DNA of 38,456 bases from Glomus cerebriforme. Taxonomy: Eukaryota; Glomeromycota; Glomeromycetes; Glomerales; Glomeraceae. The translations under genes and the position numbers were made by a program. The DNA lies in NCBI GenBank assembly GCA_003550305.1, contig QKYT01000120.1:10283-48738 (forward strand). Reading direction: 5' to 3'. Positions 1-9,919 of this stretch are shown in pieces (within the stretch, counting starts at the first letter, position 1; each line of letters opens with the position of its first letter). A model generated the notes under the pieces. That model was not told where the DNA came from, searched no databases, and saw only the letters and a program-made list of their open reading frames with translations.

Positions 1-36
1 GATGATATGTATTAGTTATTTACTCATCCTAGATAT

Positions 37-91
37 ACTAATTGGTCCGCCAGTTTATAACTGGCGGAAAAAATCCTAAATACCAATTAGT
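37..91. repeat. Nested perfect palindrome (double hairpin arms)
   Basis: An inner stem of 9 bp (CCGCCAGTT at 47-55 against AACTGGCGG at 59-67, 3-nt loop) sits inside outer arms of 10 bp (ACTAATTGGT at 37-46 against ACCAATTAGT at 82-91). Both arm pairs are exact. It could be the end of a foldback or MITE element whose body lies outside the window. It lacks the T-run or gene context expected of a terminator. Confidence 0.6.
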
Positions 92-320
92 GCCAGGTGA
101 TAATAGTGATTATTAAAAAATATAAATTCATATTTTATATAATAAAAATAGTCTAGTAATTAAACTTTATTACTTCGTTCGGATAAAGATATTAAAAAAT
201 TTTTTGGTTAAAAAAGTTTGCCAAAATTAAAATTTGAAAATTCAGCCAACTTTAAGACATCACATATTATGTCGATCAGTGATAATATCCATCCTTTTGA
301 TCCAGGGTAGATGTGCAAAA

Positions 321-360
321 ATCCCGGGTACTACCCGGATGCATCCAGGGTAACTACCCG
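321..360. repeat. Short GC-rich palindromes built on CCGGGTA/TACCCGG
   Basis: CCGGGTA at 324-330 pairs with TACCCGG at 332-338. A second weaker GGGTA..TACCC pair follows at 348-359, and another GGGTA lies at 305-309. The patch is GC-rich in otherwise AT-rich DNA. It is probably part of a decayed foldback repeat. No protein-coding signal was seen. Confidence 0.45.
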
Positions 361-773
361 TGGATTTTGATCAGAACGGCGCTTCATATCCGTAATCTGT
401 GATCGGATATTAACGGATCATCTGTATTACTATCGGTAAAACCTAACCTAAGAAAATATGGGTATCTCTTCTTTATTATAACCATTTGTTTTTGTGTTGG
501 ACGCAAATAGTTGATAAAGGTATACTTAAAACGCGTTTAAGATATAAACAATAAATTGTGCAATCGAAGGAATTTTGCCAATTTCTCAATACCGAATTCA
601 TGGGGAAAATATTAATCATCATTTAAAAGATTTACCAGATATGTACTGTAAATGTTCCAAAACATGTACAGATATGTAAATATCCAAAACTTACCAGTAT
701 TATGCCCTTGATCGTCAAATTTTTCATGACACTTTGTTTTTTATATATTAAGCACCCATTCTTAATATGAAGG

Positions 774-818
774 GCTCCAAGTTTGATCTGGAACATGATG
801 GAGTTTGGTTACAATAAT
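774..818 (-). mobile_element. Fragment of a small TIR element (same family as 26537-26623 and 37827-37954)
   Basis: This stretch reads like the right half of the element at 37827-37954: CCAAGTTTGAT, then an ACATG core, then a decayed GGTTACAA where the intact copy has GGGCTATAAC. Only one end is present, so it is a truncated copy. Confidence 0.4.
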
Positions 819-2067
819 TTGATCAAAAATAATCTCGCTTTTTTTTTTTTTTTTATGCAATTTCTGTACTATCCAACGTCAACAATTGAGATTAAAAAAA
901 TTGAATAATATACACTGTCCTAAAACATATCTATAAGGGTCTATATCAAAAGGGTAAAAAAAATTATTAAAATTATCTAAATTATCATTGAAATACTCAT
1001 TGAATATTCTTTCAAGAATATTATTTTCATTTATTATTTAAAAGCCAGTAAATGTAACTGTAATCAGTATTTCAGTTAAACTTTGATTTTTGTTTGTAAA
1101 CTTCAATATAATATCTTATTATTGTGTTTTTACTTTTAATAAATTTAAACTTTTTTAAAAAGACTTTTTCTTTTATTTACTGTATTCTTGCAAAAACTTT
1201 AAAAATCCAATAGACTAACGGTGGATTCATTATTAAGAAAATTTTCTTCAAAAAAATAAATTCTTACATATATAGCCTCAAAAGCCAATTAGAACAATTT
1301 TTATAAATAATAGTAAATACTATATATTATTATGTACTAAAACCTGTTATATTAATATTAATTCATAATTCCAGCAAGAAATACCTTAAGAAATAGATGG
1401 ACTGTTAAAAAAGGTATTAAAATTATTTTTTCTCATAGGTCATTATATAAATAAAAAACAATCAACAAAGATTGTTCTGACATAATCCAACATAATATAC
1501 CCGGTCCTTTTCTGAATAAATTTAATTAGCGAATAATTTTATTTAAAATAATAAGAAAAACCTGGATTTGTACTAATTAATTAATTATCAATCTAAATAA
1601 TAATAAGTCTTAATAATTATAGATAAATTTTAAGACGTTTTACTCTTAATATTTATGCTCTTGACATCAAGAAACAAAAAATCAAATCATTTTTGGCTTA
1701 CAAAATGTTTTAAGATATGAATAGTTAACATTTTAAAGGAATGAATTGGTAAAATAAAAAAGAGAAAATGAGAAAAATTTTCATATTTTTAAAATTATAT
1801 ATTATTTTAAGCTGGATAACTTTTTAAAAAATGGTCGTATTATGAATGTCGAATTTAAGCTATATTACAAGACTTTCCCATCAACAATAATGAAACTGTT
1901 CATTTATTCTCATGGAACTTAGTAGAGATTCACTTTCAAGTCAACCTTTATCATTACTTAATAAATAAAATAATTTTGAGTTCGTTGCTTGCATTAATAT
2001 TTATTTTTTAAATTTAAACCACTTTTTTAATATTAATCTCATTGATTTTTTGGAATTCAAAAGAATA

Positions 2068-2420
2068 ATAATGAATGAAACAGATGGCCAAAAGTATGCA
2101 ATAATAGAAGAAATCAAAAGGAAATCAAAGACATTTCAAGAATGGAAAGACAAGTCAAAGAATGGAACTATTTTGAATAAAACCGCACATAAACAAAGAA
2201 AAGTATACCAAAGTATACAGACTTAGAAAAAGATGTCAGTCATTTAAATGTGGAAAAAGTTTGGGATGAAAGATGTAATAAGGTAGGAGAAATAGAAAGA
2301 AATAATGATATTAACAGATAAAAAACAAAAATATAAGAAACAAAAAGAAAACAAACAAATTAGAAAATAAAATGAGAAAAATACAACAAAATGATAGAAA
2401 TGGAGTAGTAATGTTAGATT
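2068..2420 (+). pseudogene. LINE-like retrotransposon ORF tail, decayed
   Basis: The plus strand encodes VEKVWDERCNKVGEIE at 2250-2297, with Lys/Glu/Asn-rich sequence around it and a frame break upstream. The same W-x-x-RC signature recurs in three other remnants here (25571-25607 minus, 27791-27819 plus, 36495-36530 minus). One of them, at 27457-27514, also carries the CCHC-like motif found at the C-terminus of LINE reverse transcriptases. The nucleotide match to 25430-25640 (minus) continues past the motif, so this is a shared element rather than a chance likeness. It is a non-functional 3' fragment. The LINE assignment is inferred from the better-preserved sibling. Confidence 0.5.
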
Positions 2421-2639
2421 TTCTTATTTTTCTTTTTGATAAATATTATTTTATTAAATGTACTTTTTTATTATTAACAATAAAATATATTTGTTACATT
2501 ATTTATTTGTTAATTTCTTAATGTCGTAATGCTTTCCGAGGAAAAAATTTTATGGCAAGATAATTTGTCACGTGAGGCAAAATATAACTTATGACAAATT
2601 ATAACTTAGGGATAAATGTAACAAAGCCTTAAGTTTCAA

Positions 2640-2770
2640 TGCGAAAAATGTGATGAACTATTCCTTCTCTCCTCCATCCTCCATAAAATATGATCACTAT
2701 GATGAAAGTGAGGTATAACCCATTTTTCTACAACTACAGTTTCTTCAGCTTTGTCTTGTGTTGAAAAAAA
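2640..2770 (-). other. Short open segment, possible exon remnant
   Basis: One minus-strand frame stays open for roughly 45 codons and reads KAEETVVVEKWVIPHFHH before a stop near 2639. Its composition (Glu, Val, His, Trp) is unlike random AT-rich translation. No family is recognised and there is no start codon. It may be coincidence. Confidence 0.2.
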
Positions 2771-2832
2771 ATGAATATAATATTTAATATCCAATGTTTA
2801 TCCTCATTCACCATTTCTAATACATATGTCTA

Positions 2833-3127
2833 AAATATATTAAGTGATGATTTTAAAAAAAAATTTCCAAACAAAAATGAAGTTGATGAATTAATTCAAG
2901 AAATGCAGTTAAAACTTAATTATTCAAGTAATATAATATTTAAAGTAATAGGCAAGTGGTTTTGAACATACATTCAAAATACGGAGTAACGGATTATATT
3001 CAGTTGGGATATGGATGAAAACGGATATACGAGAAATCCAAATAAAACATTTGTATTAAAATGTTGTTTAAATAATTCATAAAATATTACAATATTATTA
3101 GTGAATTTTTTAAATAAGATATTATAG
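2833..3127 (+). pseudogene. TKL kinase remnant: linker plus N-lobe
   Basis: Two open pieces in order resemble the start of the kinase domain in Glomeromycotina TKL kinases. First comes a linker, FPNKNEVDELIQEMQLKLNY (about 2865-2925), interrupted by a stop after GKWF. Then, from 3005, comes WDMDENGYTRNPNKTFVLKC, whose VLK corresponds to the VAxK strand, followed by LNNS, a TAA, and NIT. The glycine loop between the pieces is eroded, and nothing convincing of the C-lobe follows. I recognise this by family style only. It is clearly dead because of the in-frame stops. Confidence 0.6.
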
Positions 3128-3449
3128 ATTTAATTATAATTTTTGTTTTAAAAAAAAATAACAATTATCATTTTTCCTTCCTTTAATAATTTTGATTACT
3201 TTGGCGAAATTCTTCAATATATCCAAGGTGGATTTTTAATGATTAGATTTAAAAGTATTGATTCGTCATGATTTTTACGTTAAAGATCTTAATGAACTAT
3301 AAAGTGGTAAAAATAGTGCAGATTATCCGCACAAATAATATTCAACAGATCAATTAATTTGTATATAAAATTTTTTGATGTTGAATTAATTATAATAAAT
3401 ACGATAATTAATAATCGAAATATAATAATATCTTGACATTTTATGCCAT

Positions 3450-3600
3450 AAATTATCAACCACTTTTCAAAAGTAAATATACAATCCCAAGATCAAAATC
3501 TTCCCATCACGAATGATCTCTTTAATCTTTAATGTTGCTTCATAAACATAAATACAAGGAAATAAAAGGGGAGTACTAATCTAAATAAGAGATAGCCTAT
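3450..3600 (-). mobile_element. R1/LINE junction fragment
   Basis: This stretch matches 26137-26220 in the same orientation: a CATAAACATAAAT core flanked on one side by GGGGA..TACTAATCTAAA (R1 end) and on the other by GATCTCTTTAATCTTTAAT. On the minus strand an ATG at 3543-3541 follows ATTTATGTTT, just as at 26189. It is a short decayed copy of the point where repeat R1 meets the presumed start of the element's reading frame. Confidence 0.45.
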
Positions 3601-4120
3601 TCAGAAAAACATTTTGTAAAGTACTGGCACAGGTTTAATTTAAATAAAGAAAGGTTAAACAAATTAGATTTGAAATTACAGAATTAAATATTCAATATCA
3701 AAACAAAGTATTAATCATTCATTTAATACCATTACTACTATCTTTACATAAAAACTGATGAAGAAATTAGCAACTTTATTTAGATAAAATCCTATTTAAT
3801 TGAGTTTCAAAAAACAGCTCCATATCATTTAAAGAATTATTTTATATACGGTATCTATTGTGTATCTGCAGTTCTGCAGTTCCGCAGCTTACCAAAATTT
3901 CTACATATTTAATGTAATAAATAATGTTTTCTTAAATTATAACACAATTTTTCAATAAAATTGATTTTAATGTGTTATGAATATATACGGTATACAAAAA
4001 ATACTATCTACCACTTCCATAGTTGTTGATATTCTGTTATATTTATAGAAACAGCGAAACTGAAAGTGGAATCAAAAAACATTGTTCAAGCACTAATAAA
4101 TAATATTCATGTTACATGTA

Positions 4121-4453
4121 AGGCCGGACAAAATTAATTTTTAGATTCTCGTGACATAAATTTTTTTTATATGTATTTTGTTTTATATGCTTGTATTATA
4201 CAAATATCTTTCTGCCTAAGAGTTTCAATATATATGTGGTGATTCTCTTGAAGTTTTAGCAAACTCAAATACATAAATAGATTATATTAAATATATGTAA
4301 AAAAATTTTTGATGATGATATAGTAATCCAATAGAGTATCGAAAGATGGGATGCAGAATGTGATAAAAATATTTTACTATAAAAAAAAATTCATGAATTT
4401 TTGTAAATCTGACACGTCCGGTCACGAGAATTTAAAAATTAATTTTGCCGGCT
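4121..4453. mobile_element. MITE with about 33-bp TIRs and TA target duplication (Tc1/mariner-like)
   Basis: The left end (AGGCCGGACAAAATTAATTT..., 4121-4155) is matched in inverted orientation by the right end (4421-4453), including the inner block GATTCTCGTGAC against GTCACGAGAATT. A TA dinucleotide lies directly outside both ends (4119-4120 and 4454-4455), as expected for Tc1/mariner insertion. The 333-bp body has no coding capacity, so it is non-autonomous. Superfamily is inferred from TIR plus TA only. Confidence 0.7.
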
Positions 4454-4507
4454 TAATATGATACTTTAAATAAATTTTTCTCAGTAAAATATTTTATACA
4501 ACTATTT

Positions 4508-4590
4508 AACTTGTAGTTTTTAAACTTGGACAATACTTTCAAGCAACCAAAATAGATAGTTCAAATAGTATGTCACAATAAATTGAAGAG
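4508..4590 (+). repeat. Dispersed repeat, second copy at 20046-20121
   Basis: Around 75 bp, starting at GTAGTTTTTAAACTTGG and ending near ATAAATTGA, recurs at 20046-20121 with few changes and in the same orientation. The second copy abuts the kinase pseudogene at 19264-20040, so the repeat may descend from kinase-gene or flanking DNA. Confidence 0.6.
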
Positions 4591-4887
4591 TTGCCAAGAT
4601 AAAAGGATTTTAATACAAAATATTGTCCAGAATTATTCCAATTTATACGATAAACTTCCTATCATCACCGTTTCAATATCACATAAATGTTTATGTGATC
4701 CACATGATTACAAATATTTTTTTTTTTAAAAAAAAAACTTACTATGTAAAGTTATTAAATTTATATTTTAAAAGAATATTTGCTGTGTTTAAATACAGAA
4801 AAAAAAAAGATGAAAAAAAAATACAAAGAATTAATAACAGATTTTTTTAACGATCTGATGTTTCATTATTTTTATTAATATTTTAAT

Positions 4888-5057
4888 GGGTGCCGTCCAA
4901 AATCCCGACAGGTACAAAATCCCGAAATTGGCCCGCATTAAGCTTTAATGCCGCCCGGAATTAAGTTTCGGTATTTTTTTCATAAATCACGAATTATAAT
5001 TCCAGGCAGCATTAATGATTAATGCGGGCCAATTTTTCGGGATTTCGTACCATACAC
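4888..5057. mobile_element. Foldback/MITE element specific to duplication block A
   Basis: Arms of about 53 bp at 4911-4963 and 4997-5051 are inverted copies of each other (GGTACAAAATCCCGAAATTG against the complement of GGCCAATTTTTCGGGATTTC). An 8-bp direct repeat ATTTTAAT stands at 4880-4887 and 5058-5065 and could be a target duplication. Such an 8-mer is cheap in AT-rich DNA. The homologous site in block B, near 15575, lacks the insert, which supports insertion after duplication. Confidence 0.65.
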
Positions 5058-5575
5058 ATTTTAATAATAGAAGCTTTTATTTTTTTATCATATTAAAATA
5101 CTAGAGTATATTTAATAAACTAAAAAATATTTTAAAATATTCTCTTTTATATTAGGAAATGAAAAAATAATACTTATATTAAACCGCAAGAGTAAGCATA
5201 TTCTTGGATAACCATGCTCTTGTAGAATTAACCGCTGCTGATAAAATAGACATACAAAGTAAAAAAGTTAGATACTATTTTAGGTTTTGTTTTTTCATCA
5301 CTTTTATTCAGGTTTGTTATTGTATAAATGAATGACATAAATTAAATTTTAGATTATTAAATTTTGACTTATTTTTATTTGAAAATTTCCATTGTACTAT
5401 TTTTTTGTTTATTATTTTTAAAAAGCACAACAGTTTTAAATGTTTCAAAAGAAAAAAAAATCAGTATTAAATCAGATGTTTAATAATTTCTGACATTTGG
5501 AGTTAATCTATAAATAAAATGTTAAAAAATTAACTAATTTTACAAGAATTATTTAAATAATTTGAATTACATAAA

Positions 5576-7859
5576 TTACTTGTTATCTCTAAGTTCTTTT
5601 AACCAATTTTGAGCATCTTGATATCCTTGCTTAGCAGATTGTTCATACCAATAAATTGCTTGATTTATATCTTTTTCGATTCCATCTCCTTCTTCATACA
5701 TAACACCAAGATTATATTGAGCTACCTCATCCCCTAAATTTGCGGCTTTTTTATATAATTCAACTGCTTTTTGTTTATCGACACTAATTCCAATTCCGAG
5801 ATCATAACAATATCCTAACATCATCATTCCACGTGAATCAGATTTTTTAAATAATTCAAAAGCTTTTTGATGATCTTTATCAACATTTAAAAATAAAAGT
5901 CCAAGATTAAATATAGCCATTAAATTTCCATTATTTGCAGATTTTTCATACCAATAAGCAGCTGTTTTTAAATCTTTTTCAATACCTATTCCATTTTTAT
6001 GACAATAACCTACTTCAAATTGTCCTAATGCACAATTTTTATTAGCTATCTTTTCAAAATATTCAAAAGCTAATTTTTGATTTTTCGCAATTCCATATCC
6101 AAAATAATAACAAAGACCAACAAATAGTTTTGCTAATAGATGATCTTGTTCTGATGCGCTAATAAATAAAGTAAATGCATTTTCATAATTTCTAATTGTT
6201 TCAATTCCAAAATAATTAAAATATCCAAGTAAAAAAATGGAATCTGAATTATTTTGATTATTTAATAGCCAATTATAAATTTCTTGTAAAATTATATTAT
6301 GACCATTAAAATAATCAAGAACATGCTGTTTTATTACTTCCCATTCTATTCCTTCATTACATTCCTTAAAAATGAGATCAACTATTTCATTAACTATTAT
6401 ACTTAAATTTATCCCAGATGAAATATTTTCATTAAATTGTTCATTCGTTGATACTGTATTACTATTATATAATATTTCATTCGTATTCATATTATGAAAA
6501 TTTTGAATCATTCGAGATAATTCTCCAGATAATGAATTTTCAATCCTATCTGAAGTTAGATTTTCATTTTCAGTTATATTATTTTGTTGATAAATTGCTA
6601 CATTATTTAAATTTGGAATAAATATTCTTAATCTTTTAACAACTTCATCCATAGATGGTCGATTATTTGGTTCACCATTCCAACATTCTAATAATTAAAA
6701 TATGTATTTGATTAAATAAACTTTTAATAAATAAGTAATATATTGAAATAATATTTACCAGTATAAAGATTAGCATAATCATTAGGAGTATCAGGAACAA
6801 TAGTTTCCCTCCGACCTTGTGAAATTTTATACATTAAAATTAAATCATATGCTTCTCCTTGAAATGGTGGAATGCCGCTTGATATTTCCCATAACAACAC
6901 GCCAATGCTGTATACATCATATTTCTCTTTTAATTTTATTAAATTGTTGCTATCTATTAAACTTTTGGGATCAATATAAGGAACCATACCAAGTAATTTT
7001 GATTTAGATTTAGATTCTTCTTCAATCCTTTTTGATAAGCCAAAGTCCGCCAACTTGATGGAATCCTGATGAACCAATATGTTACAGGAATGCTATAATA
7101 AATATAATAAAATGATTAATAAATTTACAATATTAATTTATCATTTGATATAATTATATAATATTTACCAAGTCACGGTGTACAATTTTTTCATTGTGCA
7201 AGCATGATACAGCGCAAGCTAACTGATATGCCAAGTTGTATTTGTTATCCCAAGTGAGTCTATTGAAATTTTTCTTCAAATAGTCTCGAAGAGTACCACC
7301 GTTAGCATATTCCATAACTAATAAATAATTATTTGTTTGATAAATTTGATTGTCTAATAAAAATAATAATAATCATTTATTAGTTAGAATTATAAAAATG
7401 ATAATAATAATACAAGTTGATTATTATTAAATCTTTATTAATACCTAACACAAATTTTGTAATTCCATAAAATCGAATAATATTGTCATGATAGTCCACA
7501 TCTCGCTGAAGTATAATCTAAATTATGAACGTACAAATAATTTAAAAGAAAAAATTAAGAAATTAAATATATAAATCAAAAGAGAATATTTTATAATTTT
7601 AAAATATAATTACCTCACGAACAATCCCTTTTATAGTGGCAGAATTAAGATTAAAAAAAGATTTCAATGCAAAATAATTTTCAGCATTGTTATAACTTGC
7701 ACGAAATACTTTTCCAAACGCTCCTGAACCAATTTCTTGAAAACCATTAAAATGTTCATATTCGTAATATTTAATATATTTTTTATTTATAGCTTCTTCA
7801 ACCCAATTAATCCATTCATCTGAATTTTCAAAATTTTGTATTTTGTTATTATTAGACAT
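5576..7859 (-). CDS. TKL-type protein kinase with C-terminal Sel1-like repeats (gene A)
   Basis: Five exons join in frame: 7859-7614, 7517-7445, 7353-7169, 7092-6759, 6687-5576, giving 649 aa. Introns are 71-96 nt with GT..AG ends. The start is in good context (CCACCATG). The kinase domain spans about residues 37-302 and all key motifs are present: glycine loop IGSGAFGKV (43-51), ALK lysine (about 66), HRDLHSCN (165-172), DFG (184-186), VPYIDP, and the late RPSMDEVVKRL. HRDL-x-x-x-N with this activation segment is typical of TKL kinases, so it should phosphorylate Ser/Thr (or dual). A linker (302-428) leads to about six Sel1-like repeats (429-640), helical pairs that bind proteins. No signal peptide or membrane segment is seen, so it is probably a cytosolic signalling kinase. 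One Sel1 repeat is shortened by about 7 residues relative to gene B. Splice junctions were inferred by eye, but every junction keeps both frame and motif. The substrate is unknown. Confidence 0.92.
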
Positions 7860-8751
7860 GGTGGATGAATAAAATTATTTGACAGCAAATGTCAAAAAAA
7901 AAAAATGAATAAATAAATAGTTGCCGTTAAAGTGGTACAAGTTATTAAAAATGGGATAGTTAATTTTTTTTAAAATACAATAGAAAAAAGCATGATCGAC
8001 CAAAAAAAGTTCAACCATTTTATAAAAGTTTTCACTAAAAAAAAAAATTATTGCAATATTAACAGATATAAAATTAAAAAAGTATAACTTTTTGAGGTTT
8101 TTTGATATGAATGAAATTATCTTGCCAAATTGTCAAATATCACAAGTTCATTAGACTCACAAATGTTTGCAACAGACCAATCATATGTTGCAAAATCATA
8201 CATGATCGTGAATGATATTATCATTTACATGGAAAGATATTACACAAATCAAAATATTAAAGAAGCATTTCGTGCTCATTACACAATGAATTTATTATTT
8301 CATATATTTAAAGTTAAATAAATATAAATTTACCTTAATAGAAAATTTGATTAGAGCTGAAGTGAATAAATCAAAGAATAGAAGATTCAGACATGAATGA
8401 TAAGAACCTTATGTTAAAAGTATTCATCTTCTTGTTTGTCTAAATAAAATAATAAAAAAATAAGAAATCTAATAACAAGGGAATCACTTATCTCCTTGTT
8501 ATTAAATAAAAAAAAAAGAAGCCTAATACAAGGGAATCACCCATCCCTTGTTTTTAACTAAAAAAAAAGTCTAATACAAGGGAATCACCCATCCCCTGTT
8601 TTTAACTAAAAAAAGAAGTCTAATACAAGAGAATCACCCATCTCCTGTTTGTCTAAATAAATAAAAAAACAAATTGTAAAGAATTACAAAGGAATTAAAA
8701 AGAAATAAAGCCAAAAATATGTTTAAAAGAAGAATAATCATTATTGTGAGA

Positions 8752-8808
8752 AGTTTGTAATAAGACCATTCTATTTATAATATGAGCAGCATGGCCTCAT
8801 TGCAAACT
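8752..8808 (+). other. Long hairpin in the trailer of higher-order repeat 1
   Basis: Arm AGTTTGTAATAAGACC (8752-8767) faces GGCCTCATTGCAAACT (8793-8808). They pair over 16 positions with one G-U and two mismatches. The homologous hairpin in repeat 2 (9380-9436) pairs over nearly the same length although the arms have changed. It may be a structured transcript or merely the shared ancestry of an inverted repeat. Confidence 0.4.
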
Positions 8809-9379
8809 TGTAATAATAATAAAAAAAATGTTAATAAACTGCAATGAAATTATTATTTCATATATTTGAAATTAAGTATATATAACATTTACCTGGCAGA
8901 GAACCTGAATTGAAATAATTCAAAATAGAAGATCCATATGGATTTATAAAAACCTTGTGCTAAAAGTTTCCATCTTCTCATTTGTCTAAGTAAAATAAAA
9001 AAAAAGTTAAGAAATCTAATAACAAGGGAATCACCAATCCCTTGTTAACTAAAAAAAAAAAAGAAGTCTAATACAAGGGAATCACCCATCCCCTGTTTTT
9101 AACTGAAAAAAGAAGTCTAATACAAGGGAATCACCCATCCCCTGTTTTTAACTAAAAAAAGAAGTCTAATACAAGGGAATCACCCATCCCTTGTTAACTA
9201 AAAAAAAAAAGAAGTCTAATACAAGGGAATCACCCATCCTTTGTTTTTAACTAAAAAAAGAAGTCTAATACAAGAGAATCATCATCTAAATAAAATAAAA
9301 AAATAAAGTATAAAGAATTACAAAGGAATTAAAAGAAATAAAGAAATATTTTTAAAAGGAATTAATCATCATTGTGAAA

Positions 9380-9436
9380 AGTTTGTGATGAGTCCATTCT
9401 GTTTATGATATGAGCAGCATGACCTCATTACAAACT
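9380..9436 (+). other. Long hairpin in the trailer of higher-order repeat 2
   Basis: AGTTTGTGATGAGTC (9380-9394) pairs with GACCTCATTACAAACT (9421-9436), allowing one G-U and one bulge. The loop TGAGCAGCATG is shared with the hairpin at 8752-8808. No ribozyme core is recognised. Confidence 0.4.
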
Positions 9437-9721
9437 CCTTACACCCTATAATAACAATAATAATAAAATGTTAGTAAACGGCAATAAATTTATTATTTCA
9501 TATACTTAAAGCTAAGTAAATATAATGTTACCTTGATAGATAACTTGATTAATGCTGAAGTGAATAGACCAAAAAATAGAAGGTCCAGACATATGGAATG
9601 ATAAAAATCTTATATAAAATATCCATCTTCTTGTTTGTCTAAATAAAATAAAGAAAGGTTAAGAATTCTAATAACTAGAGGATCACCAATCTCCTTGTTT
9701 AACTAAAGTAAAAAAAAGAAA

Positions 9722-9919
9722 GGCCATAATTCCCTCACTTTTTTATCCTTTTCTGGCAGTTTTTATATCCATAATAGAACAACCTATCAGCGTTCGGCAA
9801 TAAAATATATGTCTGTAAAGTCATACGATGGTTACTTGAAGTTTCTATCGCCTCTTGTAAACCTTAAACAAATGTTTTCAGTTATTCAGACGAAAATACA
9901 TAAATATAATCAAATATAG
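9722..9919 (+). other. Unassigned open segment after the repeat array
   Basis: About 62 codons stay open up to TAG at 9917-9919, reading for example LSFSGSFYIHNRTTYQ and later SYDGYLKFLSPLVNLK. The amino-acid mix is richer than random AT-rich translation. The first Met is in the middle (MSVKSYDG). No domain is recognised. It may be an exon remnant. Confidence 0.25.

Larger units (their letters stand above)
1..2067. other. AT-rich intergenic stretch without a recognisable gene
   Basis: I see no coding signal in this stretch apart from the palindromes at 37-91 and 321-360 and a MITE fragment at 774-818. It is dominated by A/T runs, including a T tract near 840-854, and stops are dense in all frames. 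Confidence 0.6.
4597..8230. repeat. Segmental duplication block A (partner 14985-19210)
   Basis: Block A contains gene A plus about 980 bp of 3' flank and 370 bp of 5' flank. All of it aligns, in direct orientation, with block B. The left edge (TTGCCAAGATAAAAGGATTT) matches that near 14985. The right edge (ATCACAAGTTCATTAGACT, then CAGACCAATCATATGTTG) matches that near 19125-19175. Introns are shared, so the copying was at DNA level. Coding exons are much better conserved than flanks. The flanks carry block-specific insertions: 4888-5057 only in A, and 15020-15116 and 18534-18948 only in B. Confidence 0.85.
8285..9720. repeat. Three higher-order repeats with internal hairpin arrays
   Basis: Three units begin at 8285, 8843 and 9483 with AAT(G/A)AATTTATTATTTCATAT and related leaders of about 170 bp. 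Each leader is followed by an array of about 47-52-bp monomers: four at 8462-8660, six at 9005-9290 and one decayed at 9660-9715. The first two units then share a trailer of about 180 bp. The monomer core is CTAATACAAGGGAATCACCC followed by ATCCCTTGTT. ACAAGGGA and TCCCTTGT pair across a short ATCACCCA loop. No reading frame is kept through the units. It could be a satellite-like expansion or tandem non-coding RNA units. Confidence 0.75.

Noticed and set aside
3230..3300. Possible continuation of the 2833-3127 kinase relic (IRHDFYVKDLNEL as a degenerate HRD loop)
   Set aside because: The resemblance rests on a few residues and no other C-lobe motif follows.
3855..3895. CTGCAGTT triple repeat
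   Set aside because: It is only about 27 bp long and looks like a small slippage repeat with no further structure.
8130..8321. 63-codon plus-strand frame upstream of gene A
   Set aside because: The homologous stretch in block B has stops in this frame, and its 3' half is the leader of the higher-order repeat, so it is not a conserved gene.
8462..9290. CRISPR-like repeat-spacer array
   Set aside because: The spacers are A-rich variants of each other, not unique sequences. The context is eukaryotic with spliced genes, and no cas genes are present.
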